A stretch of 64,000 nucleotides of DNA. It comes from Protula sp. h YS-2021 (Eukaryota; Annelida; Polychaeta; Sabellida; Serpulidae). This document shows, piece by piece, positions 13,004 through 26,700 of the stretch. The number at the start of each line of letters is the position of its first letter. Position 1 is the first letter of the stretch. Location of the stretch: the NCBI GenBank assembly GCA_949752745.1, contig CATKHT010000144.1:1-64000 (forward strand), given 5' to 3'. The notes under the pieces are model-generated. The model was given only the letters and a program-made list of their open reading frames with translations, was not told the DNA's origin and searched no databases. A program made the translations under genes and the position numbers.

Positions 13004-13653
13004 CCAGCAGGCAAAAGACGTAAAATAAGGTCTGAAAAAGGTCCGAATATGGTCACGACGTGACTAAGACCAAATCAAGACATTTAGCAAATCCCAAAAA
13101 GGTCTCATTTTGGTCGCGACGTAATTGAGACCATATATGGATATTCGACAAGTCCGAAAAGGGCCTATTTTGGTCACATCGTAAAGAGGTCACAAAATAA
13201 GCTCTGCAATCCAAAGTTGCCTTCCATGCTTGTTTTATCCAATAATTAATAAATATTTCAGTTCTAACGCCAGTAAAAACAAGATTTTAAAAAAATTACA
13301 GATCGAAATTGTTTAAAATACGCCAAGTGTTAGTATTTCCAGTCTTGTTAAAATATATTAGCGGGACCACATATATTTGTATATTTTTTCAATTTTGTTA
13401 CGAATATATTTGAACTTTTGGGCAATTTTGGTTGAAAGTCAATATTTAAGATATAAAATCATGCATAAAGTAAAAAACTCTTTTTGCATATAATATTAGT
13501 TGTAAAGTTGAAATTTTAAGGCGATCTCGATAATGCCTATTCTATACAATATATAACATATACAGAGAAAAATAATAAAACTATAAAATCTATCAAAATA
13601 ACAAAACGCTCGCAAAATATTGGAGTGCAAATGATATTCCGATAACAATAGCG

Positions 13654-13687
<34 letters not shown>

Positions 13688-15490
13688 TTTATAAGTACTA
13701 CTTTCCGCGAAAAGGTGTTATCCACAAAAATCAAAACCGCCGTAGAGGTTGGCTGTTGAGCAACAATGTATACATAACAGACAGATCTCATCAGAGGTCA
13801 GCTGTTTTACAACAACGTTGTCCGGGTGAACACAAGGCGGTTTATTACCGACATGATGGATTCAATTTTTTACTCATATTTTAAAGAATTGGGATTTTAA
13901 TGTCAAGTTAAAACGTAAGGTTTATTACTGGCTTTGCTATAAATGGCTTGATGTGTTTGCTTGTTATGTCATATAAAGTGAATTATAAGATCAGCGCTCT
14001 AAATGGGCGATAATATGTGATTCTATTAAAACAACAAAATAACACATTTCTCTGACAGCTTTGTTTTACCTGACAGGTTTGTTAACAGTCTTGTCGGACA
14101 GTTTTGTTGAGGTGAAGTAAATGGCAATAAAATTATAATACGTTTCACCAGCAGTGATACAGTCTGTTACCGGTATAGGCCAAAACACATACTGGTGCTC
14201 CGAATAAGACGCACCAACAATTCTGCGTTTCGAATACAAACTATAACTGGGTATAAAAATAAAAGTCGAAATTCAATTTTTTTGTAAATTTTATTCGAAA
14301 TACACAAACGCTTATTACGTATATTTCAGGGTTTTCAACGACTCTCCTGTCTGTCTACGTTGTGTGCTGGGCCTGTCAAATGAATGTGAGGAAGCCTTAA
14401 TATCGGTAAATATATATATAAAATAACTTGACGTGATTTGGTATTGATTTATAGCAATAAATGAAAGGTTGGCATGAGTGTATTCACTCCAATGCCTTAT
14501 TGTTTAATGGAATTTATGAGAAATTATTCAGTAATTTCTTATTGGTGTAAACCTAATCACAGATTCTGTCGCATTATTTAATTGAATTCACAGCCATAAA
14601 TTATTTAAATTGAATGGTTTATGTTGTTTATGTAAAGTGTATCTCAAGCGAATTAAATTGAGTGTATGTATTTATGAATCTATATTTTTTTATACAGTTT
14701 CAACGTTTGTTTTGGAGAAATGATCGGGTGCAACCTCTTTCATTCTTGCTGGTCCGTGTGTCTGCTCGTCCATCCGTCTGTTTGGTATACGAACTGCTAT
14801 AGTGAAACGATGAACTATTCGGCACGCTAAGCTAAAGACTCGTTCAGAGCGCTTTGTGATTCGGCGCACTTTCTTCACTGCGATTTGTGATCCACCGCTT
14901 TTCCGCAGCGCACCTTGTGATTTAGTGCGCATTTAGTAAGACAGCAGCGTGCGTTTTTTTGTGTATTTGTGTGTTCGGGCAAAAGAATGGTAATTCAGGT
15001 CAGCTTCAAGGACAGGATTTTTATTGCTAAAGCGTTTTTGTGATTATGTATTCAATGCTTTCATTTTAAAATGAAGCAATACAATTGTATAAAGCTACAA
15101 TATTGTATTTTCTTGTGTTTTATCTAATTTTATTTCCCAAGCAGACGTCTATGAAATTGGCATCAGATTCAGAAAAATTGCGGAATAGACCTTTTCCAGA
15201 TGTAGTAAACACGTCCGAAAACGAAGTTTTTTCACGTCCTCCAAAAGACGTCCGTTTTTGTTGCAAAATCGACCTTTTGTAGACGTCTTAAAGACGTCCA
15301 AAAACGACGTCTTTTTGTACGTCCAAACAGGACGTCCTTTTTAGGTCTTAAGATGACGTCTTTTTTACGTCTCAAAAAGGACGTCCGTTTCTGGTGCAAA
15401 ATCCAACTTTTTCAGACGTCTTTAAGACGTCATGTTGGTCCAAAAATTACGTCTTACCGACGTCTTAAAGACGTCATTTTGAATGCTGGG
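13004..15490. mobile_element. candidate DNA element with CCCAGCA ends and ACGTC-rich subterminal repeats
   Basis: The left end begins CCCAGCAGGCAAAAGACGT. The right end, read inverted, begins CCCAGCATTCAAAATGACGT. Inside each end there are inward-facing runs of GACGTC, AAAGGTC and TTTGGTC motifs (13020-13200 and 15120-15480). No transposase was found between them, and a (TG)n run lies at 13661-13687. It could instead be two separate short elements. The termini resemble the CCCAGTAA family found later in the window. Confidence 0.45.
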
Positions 15491-15833
15491 TTTCTGCATC
15501 CTATGCAACATAATATTGGTTATAAAAAGGACAAAATTGTTTGTTTTTAATTGCAGGCCTAAATCAGGTAAATCTGAAAAATTTTCAAATTACAACATCA
15601 GTTCCACAGTTAAAGGTAATACTGTGTGGAGCCCTTATAGCTTTAAGCGATACACGATACAGCAATGATGAACTTCATAATTCCCCTCATCCATTCACTA
15701 CTCCGAGTCACCTATAAAAAGAGGGCTATTTCAGAATCTCAACCCATGTTTGATTAAAAAAGGGTTATTATTTTAAAATTAGTACTCCACGTTAAGGGTT
15801 TATTTTAAAAATCATAAACACGCATGGTAACCA

Positions 15834-15908
15834 GATGGCACGTGAGTAGCTCTCCAGATGGCACGTGAGTAGCTCTCCAGATGGCACTTGAGTAGCTCTC
15901 CAGATGGT
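15834..15908. repeat. 24-bp tandem repeat, about 3 copies
   Basis: CCAGATGGCACGTGAGTAGC plus four bases is repeated three times, with a fourth degenerate copy. Confidence 0.85.
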
Positions 15909-16785
15909 ACGTAGTAATTTTTTTGTGAAATTGGTTGGTTTACAAAAACCGAAAGTTGAGTGCTTTGAGAAAATTCGGTTATTCGATTATTTTCCACAGG
16001 TTCTGTATCGAACGACGAATCCAAGTCGCTGTGTAGCTCCATGACTTTAAGAGATGCATTACAGGCCAAAACATTAATCACGACTCATGAACGTACTTTC
16101 AGCAATTTCAGGTGACATTCCTTAATCCATTGGCAGCCATAGAATGACCTGAAGGTCGTTGTGGTTCATAAGAGCACTTGATATATCATTAAAAATATCT
16201 ATTTGTCTTGCTTTTAATCTATTCTAATCTATTTAATTTAATCTAATCTAATCCCCTCTCTGTGCGAGTGCCGTGATAACGGGTGCAGAGTTGAAAATGC
16301 TAAAATGTCAGAAGGCATAACTCATGCTAGTTTACTTTGCCATCTATAGAACTTTGAGTTTATAGAACTTATACTTGATAATTCAATGCCATAGGATATC
16401 ACCACGAATTAAAATATTTAAGAACTGGAGCTTATTGCTGCAATGCAATGCTTTGAGGTTTGTCATGGTTTGGCGTTGTTATGGGACTCTGTTTGTCTGA
16501 AGTTGGTATTTGATAACGTGATGTACTTATTTTTTACGTGTTTACGTGACGTACTCATTTTTGACGTGGATATGTGTTGTAATTAAATGACTTGATAATA
16601 AGACGTTGTCAGTTGACGTCGTTATGTGTTGTATAATATGACATTGCTATGCGACGCGGTTATGTGTTGTAGTTAAGTGGCATGATGTCATGACATTGTT
16701 ATGTGACATAGTTATGCGAGACTGTGATTTCAGATTGTTATACCTTCTTAACGTAGAGAAAGACAAAGATTGAATGAGGTGAGAG

Positions 16786-16830
<45 letters not shown>

Positions 16831-17490
16831 AAGAGCGAGAAAGAGCGAGAGGGAGAGAGAGAGCAGATAAAGCAAAGTCATTATCTGTTTGGTCGCTATG
16901 ATTCGTAAGTTTGAAACTTCAGTTTGTGGAACCCATTTAGTTTTCCACAGCAATATTATTGAAGATGAAAAGCTTGTTCTCATTACAGCTCTTAATATAT
17001 CCCGCTAAATGTAGCGCTATAGAATAACATTTACACTGTTCGTAACCTTCTCTGTTAAAACGCTTCTCGCAAAAACAAGCTTTAATGTATTAATGGCTGG
17101 GGCTTATTTCTAAATTAACGCCTTTAGCAGAAAGTAACTGTTTTCTCTTTTTAACATTTCACTTCTTCTTTTGTTTTCATATTTAGCCAAATGCCATTGG
17201 TTTTGTGTAAGAATCAGGATTTTTGTAAAGGAATGCTTTGTGTTAAAACCTCAGCCCAGTAAATGTTGATGTCCATTACTGGACTTTCGTGGGACACCCT
17301 AAGCTCCCAGAGATAAGAGATAAGGATAGACGCCGTTGTTGGTCATTAATCAGATATAATGTGTGGAAAGATTTATTAATGGAAATTCAGTTTTCAAATT
17401 TTTTTTGAAAACTAAGGTGCAGAATCTGACTGAAATTATGTACCATACTGTATATATCGTATATATATCTCAAACATAGTTATTTGATAA
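15909..17490. other. intergenic with small tandem and (GA)n repeats
   Basis: A degenerate run containing GTTATGTGTTGTA lies at about 16510-16715, and a (GA)n-rich microsatellite lies at about 16780-16862. No gene was seen. The Ser/Leu-rich minus-strand frame is the GA repeat read through. Confidence 0.6.
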
Positions 17491-17940
17491 AGCAACTGCA
17501 ACAGAGGTGCGTCTTACACCGCTAACCTCCTCCTCCTTCGCACCCACACCCAACAGCCAATAATCACACGTCAGGATGGAAAGTCAACACGGCCGTACTT
17601 CTTTATGGTCATTTGATGAAAAAACTACAACAGAGGTGTGTGTTACACCACCAACCCCCTCTTCTGTCGCATTCACACCCAACAGCTATAATCTCAAGTG
17701 AAGATGGAGAGTCAACATGGCCGTGCTTCTTTATGGTCACTTGATAAAGAAACTACAACAGAGGTGCGTCTTACACCACCAACCCCCTTCTTCCTCGCAC
17801 TCACACCCAACAGCTATATTCACACGTCAGGATGGAGAGTCAACACGGCCGTACTCCTTTATGGTCACTTGATGAAGAAACTACAACAGAGGTGCGTCTT
17901 ACACCACCAACCCCCTCCTTCTTCGCATCCATATCCCCTG
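17491..17940. repeat. about 128-bp tandem repeat, 3.4 copies
   Basis: The block ACAACAGAGGTGCGTCTTAC recurs near 17498, 17627, 17756 and 17884. Between copies lie CACACCCAACAGC and AGTCAACACGGCCGTACT. The unit has open plus-strand stretches but no recognisable protein. Confidence 0.85.
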
Positions 17941-19440
17941 GCACAATGAGGCTCAGTCAAATTATTTCCAGTAAAAAGCAGCTCATTCGGCGCCTTCCGT
18001 ACGTCACATGAAAGCTGTTTTCACGAACGTGTTGTCAAATGTCTAGTCAGCCCATAGGACAGTGGCTTGATGTGTTGCTGTGAAATCGTTGTGACAAAAA
18101 AATCACAAACTCTTTGTGACGTACTAAAATTCATGAATAAATTACACACGCTGCAATACGGGAAAAATACACTCTTTATCCTTTAATTAAATAAGCGAAT
18201 GAAATTAAATTATTAACTTCAAACCACACTTTCGTGCTTTGTACGACCAGCTGATTGGGTGCCTCTGTATAATGGACTAAAACGGGGAACGCTACCCGCC
18301 CTATTATGTAAGAGATAAATGTTAAAAACGACACTTGTTGTCACACCTCCATCGCACAGTTTCACAACAAATGCTATGATAATGGAATCTTGTTAGGAGT
18401 GGCTATTTAACGGACGGCACATAAACCCATACCGCATTCATTAGCCTACTTTGAGTGGAATGGCGACGCAAATTGACCCATTTCCACCTGAATGAGTTTA
18501 CGCTTCAGCGGTGAAATTCCTGTGAAAACTTACTTTTCCACTTAATTCTCATTTAGAATAAAATATTAGTGCCATTAAAGCATAACGGGCCTTAGTGATG
18601 GAAGTAAATGAATAAATGCATAAAAAGATCATGGCTTTGTCATTTAATCACACGAATGCATTTGTATGCGCAGTTTCAATCTTTTGCAAAAATTGTCATT
18701 ACAGGATAGAGTGTTATAGCAATACAGCATTCGCAACTCAGACACAACTGGAGGATTTAACGGTTCCGCTTACGACTGAAAAAAGTTATATTACTGTGAT
18801 TTAAATAAGTACATTATAATGATATAAATATAGGGTGCATAATAGTACTATATTGAGAAAGATGTCTCTTCAGTGCCCAAATTTCATGGCATTTTATCCA
18901 TACTGTTGGAAAAAGACCTAGTAAAGGCCGCTCTTATCTAGTGTTTTATGGTGTCATGCTGTTTGGCATTGTGCTTTTGTGACATATTTTTTGAAAATTA
19001 AACGTTTGTGTAACACTATGCAGTTTAGTGGCTTACTGTAAGTGTGCACTCTTGTGCCTTCTTTTTGAGAGTGTTTTAAGCGCAGTACTGTAGGAGTGCA
19101 TTATTGTGTCTTATTTTCTGTATCCTTTAGCCGCGCTGCAACAGTTTGTTTTATGCCTTCATGAGTATTTTTAGCTGCGTATGAAAAACAAATTTTCAGT
19201 GGGGTAGGGTGGTGTAGAACACACCCATGTTACAGTTTCTATAGAAAATGACTATGTTTTAAAATAACTTTAGATAATTAAATTTGATAACAGATGTTAA
19301 AGACAAAGTGATAGATTCAATACTACTCATAGTTTCAGTTAGAAACTTTAAGATAGTTTTCAGGTAATAACAGAATTCTCGTTAATAACTTTTAACAAAT
19401 TTTATCTCATTTAACGATCGTCAACAGCGTTAATCTTATC
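17941..19440. other. intergenic, nothing recognised
   Basis: No gene, RNA or clear repeat was supported in this AT-rich stretch. Confidence 0.45.
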
Positions 19441-20675
19441 TCTAAGATCTGAGATTTGGTTTTGCCATGTAAATTAATAGGTCATTAATTGACGCTTTTG
19501 AATTAACAGAACCTATCGAAAATAACCAGTGAAACACATGGAATCAAACTACAATCAAACAGTTGCAAATACCAATCAAACACAATGAAGAATTTATTAA
19601 AACCTCTGTTTTCTTACTGTCAAGGACACTTGTTAGGTGCTCAACAAAGAGCTAATTCTGTGCGCTTCCCCATCAAATATTTATTCAGTCTTAGCCTTCA
19701 GGCATTTACTAATCATTGATGACGTATTGAAACTGTTTTTACGATGAGAGATTTACACTGAGACAATTAAAAAAAGACCTAAGTTTGCTGAAACATCTAA
19801 GTGCCTGTGGCATTATATATTATTAACTACTATCTAATTTCCTTTACCCTAATGCCCTGTAATTACCAGGGCAGAGTGCCAGAGCATGTCATTTTAAAGA
19901 CAACATTATAAATACTATAAGAGAAGACAGAACAGTTACAATTATTGTTTACACCTTATTAATTGATAGTTTCTATTCCTTTCATCCATGACGAAACAAA
20001 CAAAAGAAAAATATGGCAGGTAGCTCTTATTATAGAAGGAAATGTATTTAGAGAGAGCACCAAGTGCAGGCGCTGTATTAGACAGGATGCTTAGTAAGAT
20101 GAACACTTTATTTTGCAATCATTTGGTGATACATAGTTCGGTTTATCGTAGCATCAGCTTAATGCTGGGGCTTACAAATATCTAACTACATTTCACGCTC
20201 GTATTACCAGTGCTGCAAGCTGTGGTACAGTCATCAAGGTCAGTCCCCAACTCTTGTGCTTATATTAATCCATACAGAAAATAAATTTGTCCAATCCTTA
20301 AATTGTGTGTCAACAATTCGAGCATCGTATTTTATTTACTTAGTTAAAAATGCTTGTTCGGGGCACAGCATCACCTTTACGGTTCAGCTATACAAATTTT
20401 TGTGGCACGAAATCACATCACATTGAAATCAGTCGTATGCTGTAACAACTTGAATAAGATTCATTGGATTGTAATCTCAAGAATATAGCAATTTATAATT
20501 TCCATCTTGAAGCAATACATCCGCATTAAAACATCTTGACAGTTAAGTTGTACGAGAAGGACAAAACGTCAGATAGTAAGAGTTAGAGTTCTTAGTTAAA
20601 GAGTATATGACAATATACTTGTCATAAGTGACAAAGGCAGAGTAATATTTTTCAGCCTTTTCATCTGAACTTCGT

Positions 20676-20737
<62 letters not shown>

Positions 20738-21750
20738 TATTATTATTATTACTGACTCCGAAATGTGGCAACTGTTCTTTTCTATTTTGCAATCTTTAAA
20801 TGATATTTGAGATTTTTGCCATGTATTTTAATAAGGTCATTTATTGACGCTCTTGAATAAACACAACCAATCAAACACAAGCAATCAAATACCAAACAAA
20901 TACAATGAAGAATTGGTTGGATCGTCCGTTGTCGTAATGTCGGGGACACTTGTCAAGTGCATTACAAAGAGCTAATTCTATTCACGTCCTCAACAAACAT
21001 TATATAATTTTTAACCTTCAGGTATTTACTTATCCTTGATGACGTGTTGAAACTGTTTTACGTTAAGAGATTAACAATGAGATAATAATGCCTTTTTATA
21101 TGTTTGTGTGTTATGTGACCTAGATTTGCTGAAACGCCTGAGCGCCTGGCACATAATTTATTGTTTACTTCTAGGTATTTTTTTAACAATAATAACCTGT
21201 TTATACCAGACACAATTTCAGATCAAGACAACACAACAAATAGTATCCGAGCAAAGAACAGTTACAAATATTGGTTTCAAGTTACTGTAATGATTGTAGA
21301 TATACCTTATTATTTATTGGTAGTTCCGAAAACAAAAATGTTGCAATGTAGATTTTTTCAGTGAAGGAAATACATTTAGAGACAGTGCCTCAAAGCACAT
21401 GCGCTGTATTAGAGAGGCTGCTCAATGAGATGAATTTGCAATCATTTGGTGATATATAGCTTTGATTTATCGTAACACCAGCTTGATGCTTGTGTTTAAG
21501 AATATAAATTTATTCCATGCTCGTGTTACCAGTACCTGCAAGCAGCACGAGAGTCATCGGGTCAGCCCTGCCACTCTTATGCTTATATTAGTCTATTTAG
21601 AAAACGAATTAGTGCAATCCTCAAAACATGTGTCAATAATCTTTTACTTACTTACTTAATTTTTGCGCGGGGCATAGCATCGCCTTTACGGTTCGGCTGT
21701 CAGAGTTTTTAAGGCATGACGTCGGACATAACGCTTTTACATGGTGCTCA
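19440..21750. repeat. diverged tandem duplication, unit about 1.35 kb
   Basis: The block at about 19440-20470 is repeated at about 20800-21750 in the same orientation. Shared landmarks in order are GAGATTTGGTTTTGCCATGT versus GAGATTTTTGCCATGTATTT, AACACAATGAAGAATT versus AATACAATGAAGAATT, CAAAGAGCTAATTCT, CTTCAGGCATTTACT versus CTTCAGGTATTTACT, and ACTCTTGTGCTTATATTA versus ACTCTTATGCTTATATTA. An (ATT)n microsatellite at 20683-20748 sits at the junction. No coding capacity is conserved between copies. Confidence 0.75.
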
Positions 21751-23695
21751 TTCCGATGAACCAGGTTCTTTTGGGATTCGTTTGCACTTTGGCAAATCTA
21801 TTAGCGGTAAATTTGCTATAAAAGTTGCTATAAAATCAGATCGTTCGAATTGGATTTGAACTGCTAGTACCCCTGTCATTTTGAACTTCAGTATTACAAA
21901 CACCTGAAGAATTAAATTGCCTGAGAAGGATGAAATATCAGCCATATACAGGCGCGCTTTAGGTGGATTTATAGTTGTATCATAAATGTAAAAACTGTTT
22001 TCACTATTTATTTGGCCCTAATGTTTAATTCATTAAATTGTTGTATTCCATTTTTAACGAGTTAGAGTTGTTGGTAAAAATGTGATTGTTGCTTGCTGTC
22101 CTACCCATCTTTGAATCTGTTCATTCAATATACAACATGTAAGATATTTGCTATGAGTAATAGAAGCAGTTATATTTCTCAGTCTTATATAACTAGGCTG
22201 TCAATACGCTCGAAAATGAATTCAATGTATATCATAGTTCAGGAGTACATACGCTACCCGATGAAGTTTTGTAAATGTTATTCAGGAGGGTGCTGTCGTA
22301 GATTATTAGCATTATCATAATTTTTTCTCTTTTCTTTGATTTGTACTTGCTCATCTCGTAAACTTTTTTTCAGTGCTTGTGTTATCGAACAAATAGATCA
22401 TATATTAAGTGCATTATTTCCCTAGCGGAATCTAATGACGGTGAGTTCAGTCGCTTAAAGCGTTGTTTGGCACTCTTAAGGCCCACAGTTTAAATGCAGA
22501 CAGTTGTGGTAGGCGAGGGGTGTGGGCTCCATTTCGCTCCCATTTCCTCCACTAGGCAAATAGCTTAGATCAGATCACCTATCACGGAATTCAAAATTAT
22601 TGCCCAGTGAGTCTTTTTGGTCTTTTTAAGTTACCTGTAGCATTAAGGTGTTTCACTAAGGTCATTTATAAGTTAATAGAATGAACTATGAAAGGTATTG
22701 ACAGGAGCTGCAGGTAACAATTCAAAAGCTCATGGAAAAGACACAATTTGAAATGGAACAGGTAAAAATTATAGTTCATGGGTCTAGTGAAAACATTATA
22801 GTTCAGAGGTCTAGTAAAACATCATAGTTAAGAGGTTTAGTAAAATCATTGTAGTTTATTGGTTAAACGAAAATATTGCTTAGCTTAATTTATTGGAGAG
22901 AGCATTGGATGAGGAACATTTGTTTACAAATTATATTTGCAAATATTTAATCTTGATAAACTGTGAATTGTTAGCTATTTCTCTATGAAAGGGAAAGACG
23001 TAAATGTGTGTGGTAGGTGAGTAACGGGTGATGGGAGCATTCTATGAAGTATAATTGTGTGTGGTAGTTGGGTGGGGGCATTCCATGAAATAATAAGGGA
23101 AATTGATAAGTGTATGTGGTGATGGGTGGGTGGGCGGATGGGGGCACTCTACGAGGTGAATAGAAAAATGAACGATGCGGCGTACTGCTAAATTCTGTTT
23201 CATACTGCTATTAGGCTATGATTAAATTTATTAAAAATACTTTCTGGGATTTTTCAATGCGTTTTGTGATTGTAACAAATAAGACCTAGAAGACACGTTT
23301 GCTCTGGTATTAAGGTATTTACAGAGTGCACAAAGCACACATTTGTCATAGAACATAGAGAAAAATAACAGGAAGTAAAAGAAGGGGCGATGCAATAAAA
23401 CCAATTAGCTACTAATTGTATTCAATTGACACAAAAAATAGTGCAAACAATCGATATTTATGCAAAGTTTTATTTGTTAACACTTAAGGCTTGCCCAGAA
23501 ATATCATGTGACATTTTGAAAAATCTTTAACGTCCGCATTTACAAGGAATTGTAATGAAATGTGTTTCTTTTCCTTTTAACAAATTACCAGGCGGAATAA
23601 ATAGGAGATTATTATATTTATTAATGGATAAAAAGGCTTCGATGGATAAATTGTCTGGTATATCAGTTTAAATCTCTGAATTGCTTCTAGAAAAG
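21751..23695. other. intergenic upstream of the FTP-PAN gene
   Basis: Short degenerate tandem units lie at about 22765-22860 (ATTATAGTTCA type) and 22985-23160 (GTGTGTGGTAG type). No gene was seen. The promoter of the gene starting at 23696 should be here, but no distinctive TATA box stands out. Confidence 0.45.
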
Positions 23696-23783
23696 ATGTC
23701 GGTATACACAAGAAAGAGATGTCTTGTTTCTGTTGTGAGAATTGTTTTCTGTTTTCTGCAATTGTGTCATGCTTGTGTCGCAC
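23696..23783 (+). CDS. exon 1: signal peptide of the FTP-PAN gene
   Basis: It opens [18 protein letters not shown] and ends ..CHACVA plus the first base of a codon, just before a strong donor GTAAGT. That base completes a Gln codon (C|AG) with the acceptor of exon 2, giving the QNLALN start of the FTP domain. This phase match and the signal-peptide shape decide the start. Confidence 0.7.
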
Positions 23784-26700
23784 GTAAGTTGTTTTTCTTG
23801 TGAAGTTAATTACAGTGCTTCTAATTACAGCATAGGGTAAAAGATGTAGTATAGTATTACAGAAACCGTAGCGCGACGATCGCATAGCGGCACTCTGTGG
23901 TCAAATATTTTTCACCAGTTTACTGTTTCAAGTATTCAGGTCAGATACTGACCACAAATACTTATACAAATACTGAAATACATATACAATTGCTATTATT
24001 GTTGTTGACAAAGTCAAACAAATTCCGTAGTTCTTAAACACAGAATGCACGAATGACGTCACCGTTACTTTCCTTTTACATTTACTTGTAATACTTTGTT
24101 CACTGTATTTAAAGAGAATCATATATATTTATAATATTAAACATTGAATATTATCTAGTAAAATAAGCACAGGTTTGGCTATATCCCGGTAATACAAATA
24201 TGCCTTGATGCTTTTCTAATTTCTTTAATACTTCTGTCTTGCAGAATATATAATTCGAAGGCTCAATAATTAAATAATAAAACCACACCAGCGGGTAGGA
24301 CTTATTAAAAAAAAACCCTCCCGCTACCTGTAATACTGGTGGCGAGAGAGTGAAGGGTTAGAGCGAACAGTGCGCAAAAGCGTGAAGGGCTAGTGCGAAC
24401 AGTACGCAAGAGCGTGAAGGGCTAACGCGAACAGTTCGCAAGGCTAAGACAGGCTTTTGTATTAGTCCAAGCGCAATGTGGATTCATTTCATAATTTATG
24501 ATAGAAATATGATCTCGTACAACTTTTAGCACTCCACAACGATGCTTTCTGTTGCGTAGTTGCTTCGTCATGGCGACATCCAGTGCACACTTTCAGTGGT
24601 GCGTAGTGGGACATTTTTGGTATGGCGGAGAGGGGGATACGGCTATGCGTGTTTACCAGCAATCACTGGATCATGAAATAACAAGCAATAACACACTGAC
24701 GTTGAATATTATCATTCTGATGTAGATGCATTTATTCTCACATAACCATTGTATAGATTTGCACAGTATCAATGCATAGATTCGCACGTTATCAACATAA
24801 GCCAAATGCTAATTCAAGGCATTCGTTTGCAGAGAATTTAGCCCTCAACAAAAGAACTATGATGTATGACGATTACCAGAATGGAGGTCACGCAGTGGAT
24901 GGTAATAGATGTTCCACAACAGGTCAGTCCCGTGGTCTGCCTGTAGCTAGTCCCGTGCTTTTCCTGTATCTGTGACAGTTATTTATGCCTTTACGGACTG
25001 TTTATTTACGGACTGTTAAAATCTCTTCCTGTAACACTAAATGTAGTTACTTATAACATTACGACATATACCCGCCAGTCACGCACTCGTCCTGTAGATA
25101 TGACAGTTGAGTATGGCGTAAAGACTCAAGCAGGTCAGTTCTAAGCTCTTTCTGTAACAGTTACGCATTATATTACAACCTATACACGTCAGTCACGTAT
25201 TCTTTCTGTAAAAATGACGTAGGTTATTATATCCTAACGACCATACAGATAAGTCATATGCTCTTCCTGTTAACCATGACATAACTAAATATGACTTAAT
25301 GATCTCCAGAAGTTAGTCACGTGCTCTTCGTATAAAATGGCATAGTTATTGATGACCTAGCGACTCATACAGGTCAGTCTCTTTATGGGAAAAACATAGT
25401 TAATTAAAGCGTAACGACACACGCAGGTCAGTCACGTTTTCTTCCTACAAGGTGAGGCATTTGCTATTACAAGTAGTTGAGACATGCTCTTTTGTAGTCA
25501 GGTGAGGCACCTTCCGTTGTAGACATATGATGCATATTCCATTAAAGTCAGGTGAGATATACATTAATGTAAACTGGTGAGACATGTGTTATTGCAGATA
25601 TATGAGGCATGTGTTATTGTAGAGATGTGAGGCATGTGTTATTGTAAACATGTGAAGCATGTGTTATTTTAGAGATATGAATCATGTGTTATTGCCGACA
25701 TGTGAGGTGTGCGTCATAATGACAACTGAGGGTGTCTTATGTAAACAATTGAGGCATGTATTATTCTAGACATGTGAGACATGTGTTATTGTAGAGAGAC
25801 AAGCAAAGTGTTATTGTAGATAGATGAGGCATGTGGACAACTAAGGCATGACTTATGCAGATAGATGAGATGAGTAGATGTTGTAGACATGTTAAGATCG
25901 TTTTCAGTTCAAGACCGGTGACATGCTACAAGAAGTGTGATATGTTTACGCATTTATTGATGCAGTAGCAAATGCAAAACATTGGTTGAAAATGACATAT
26001 TTCCGAATGTCCATGTTAACGATTGCGTGATTATGATTTACATTGTTATTGCTAACGTATGCGCACATTCCGATAATGTTTTTTCTCATTTTGACGAATG
26101 TGCGTGGTTATTAGACATCGGGCGTAGAGATTACACTTCCGATTGTTCTTATTGATTAATGCAAGGCCTTGTTAGACCACGTGACCTGTTTTTTTCACAG
26201 TTTTATGTATTCATTGGTTACTAGCTCCTGGTTCAAGTTTATTCAGAAGTTTTCGTTGGAATTGATTATTGTGTGTTCGAAATGTTTTGAATTACACGAT
26301 ACAGCTCGAGAAGGAATCAAGTAAGAGAGATCCAATTTAAAACACATTGTGGCCATATGCTACAAAATAGAAAGATTGTGTGGAATGTTCTCGCCAAGGT
26401 TTAGCTGGCAAGACCGAGGCCTTGATGGAACTAGAGCGGCCAGTGCACACAAAGCATAAGTGTACAGGTTTATATCACAAACTTTCAATCGATACCTATT
26501 AATGTTTTTTTTTTGTTAGCAAAAACAAATTTCTTCCCGACTTAACTCATGATTCACCAATAACCATTTTCCATTTTTCTTTCCCACCGATCCCGACAGC
26601 CTTTCACAAAGTTTTGTTTGAACAAGTTTGTTATTTTCAGAATAATAAGACCTTTGGCCTTATGTAAGTGTATCCCATGTGCCCAGTAGTCGGGCTGTGC

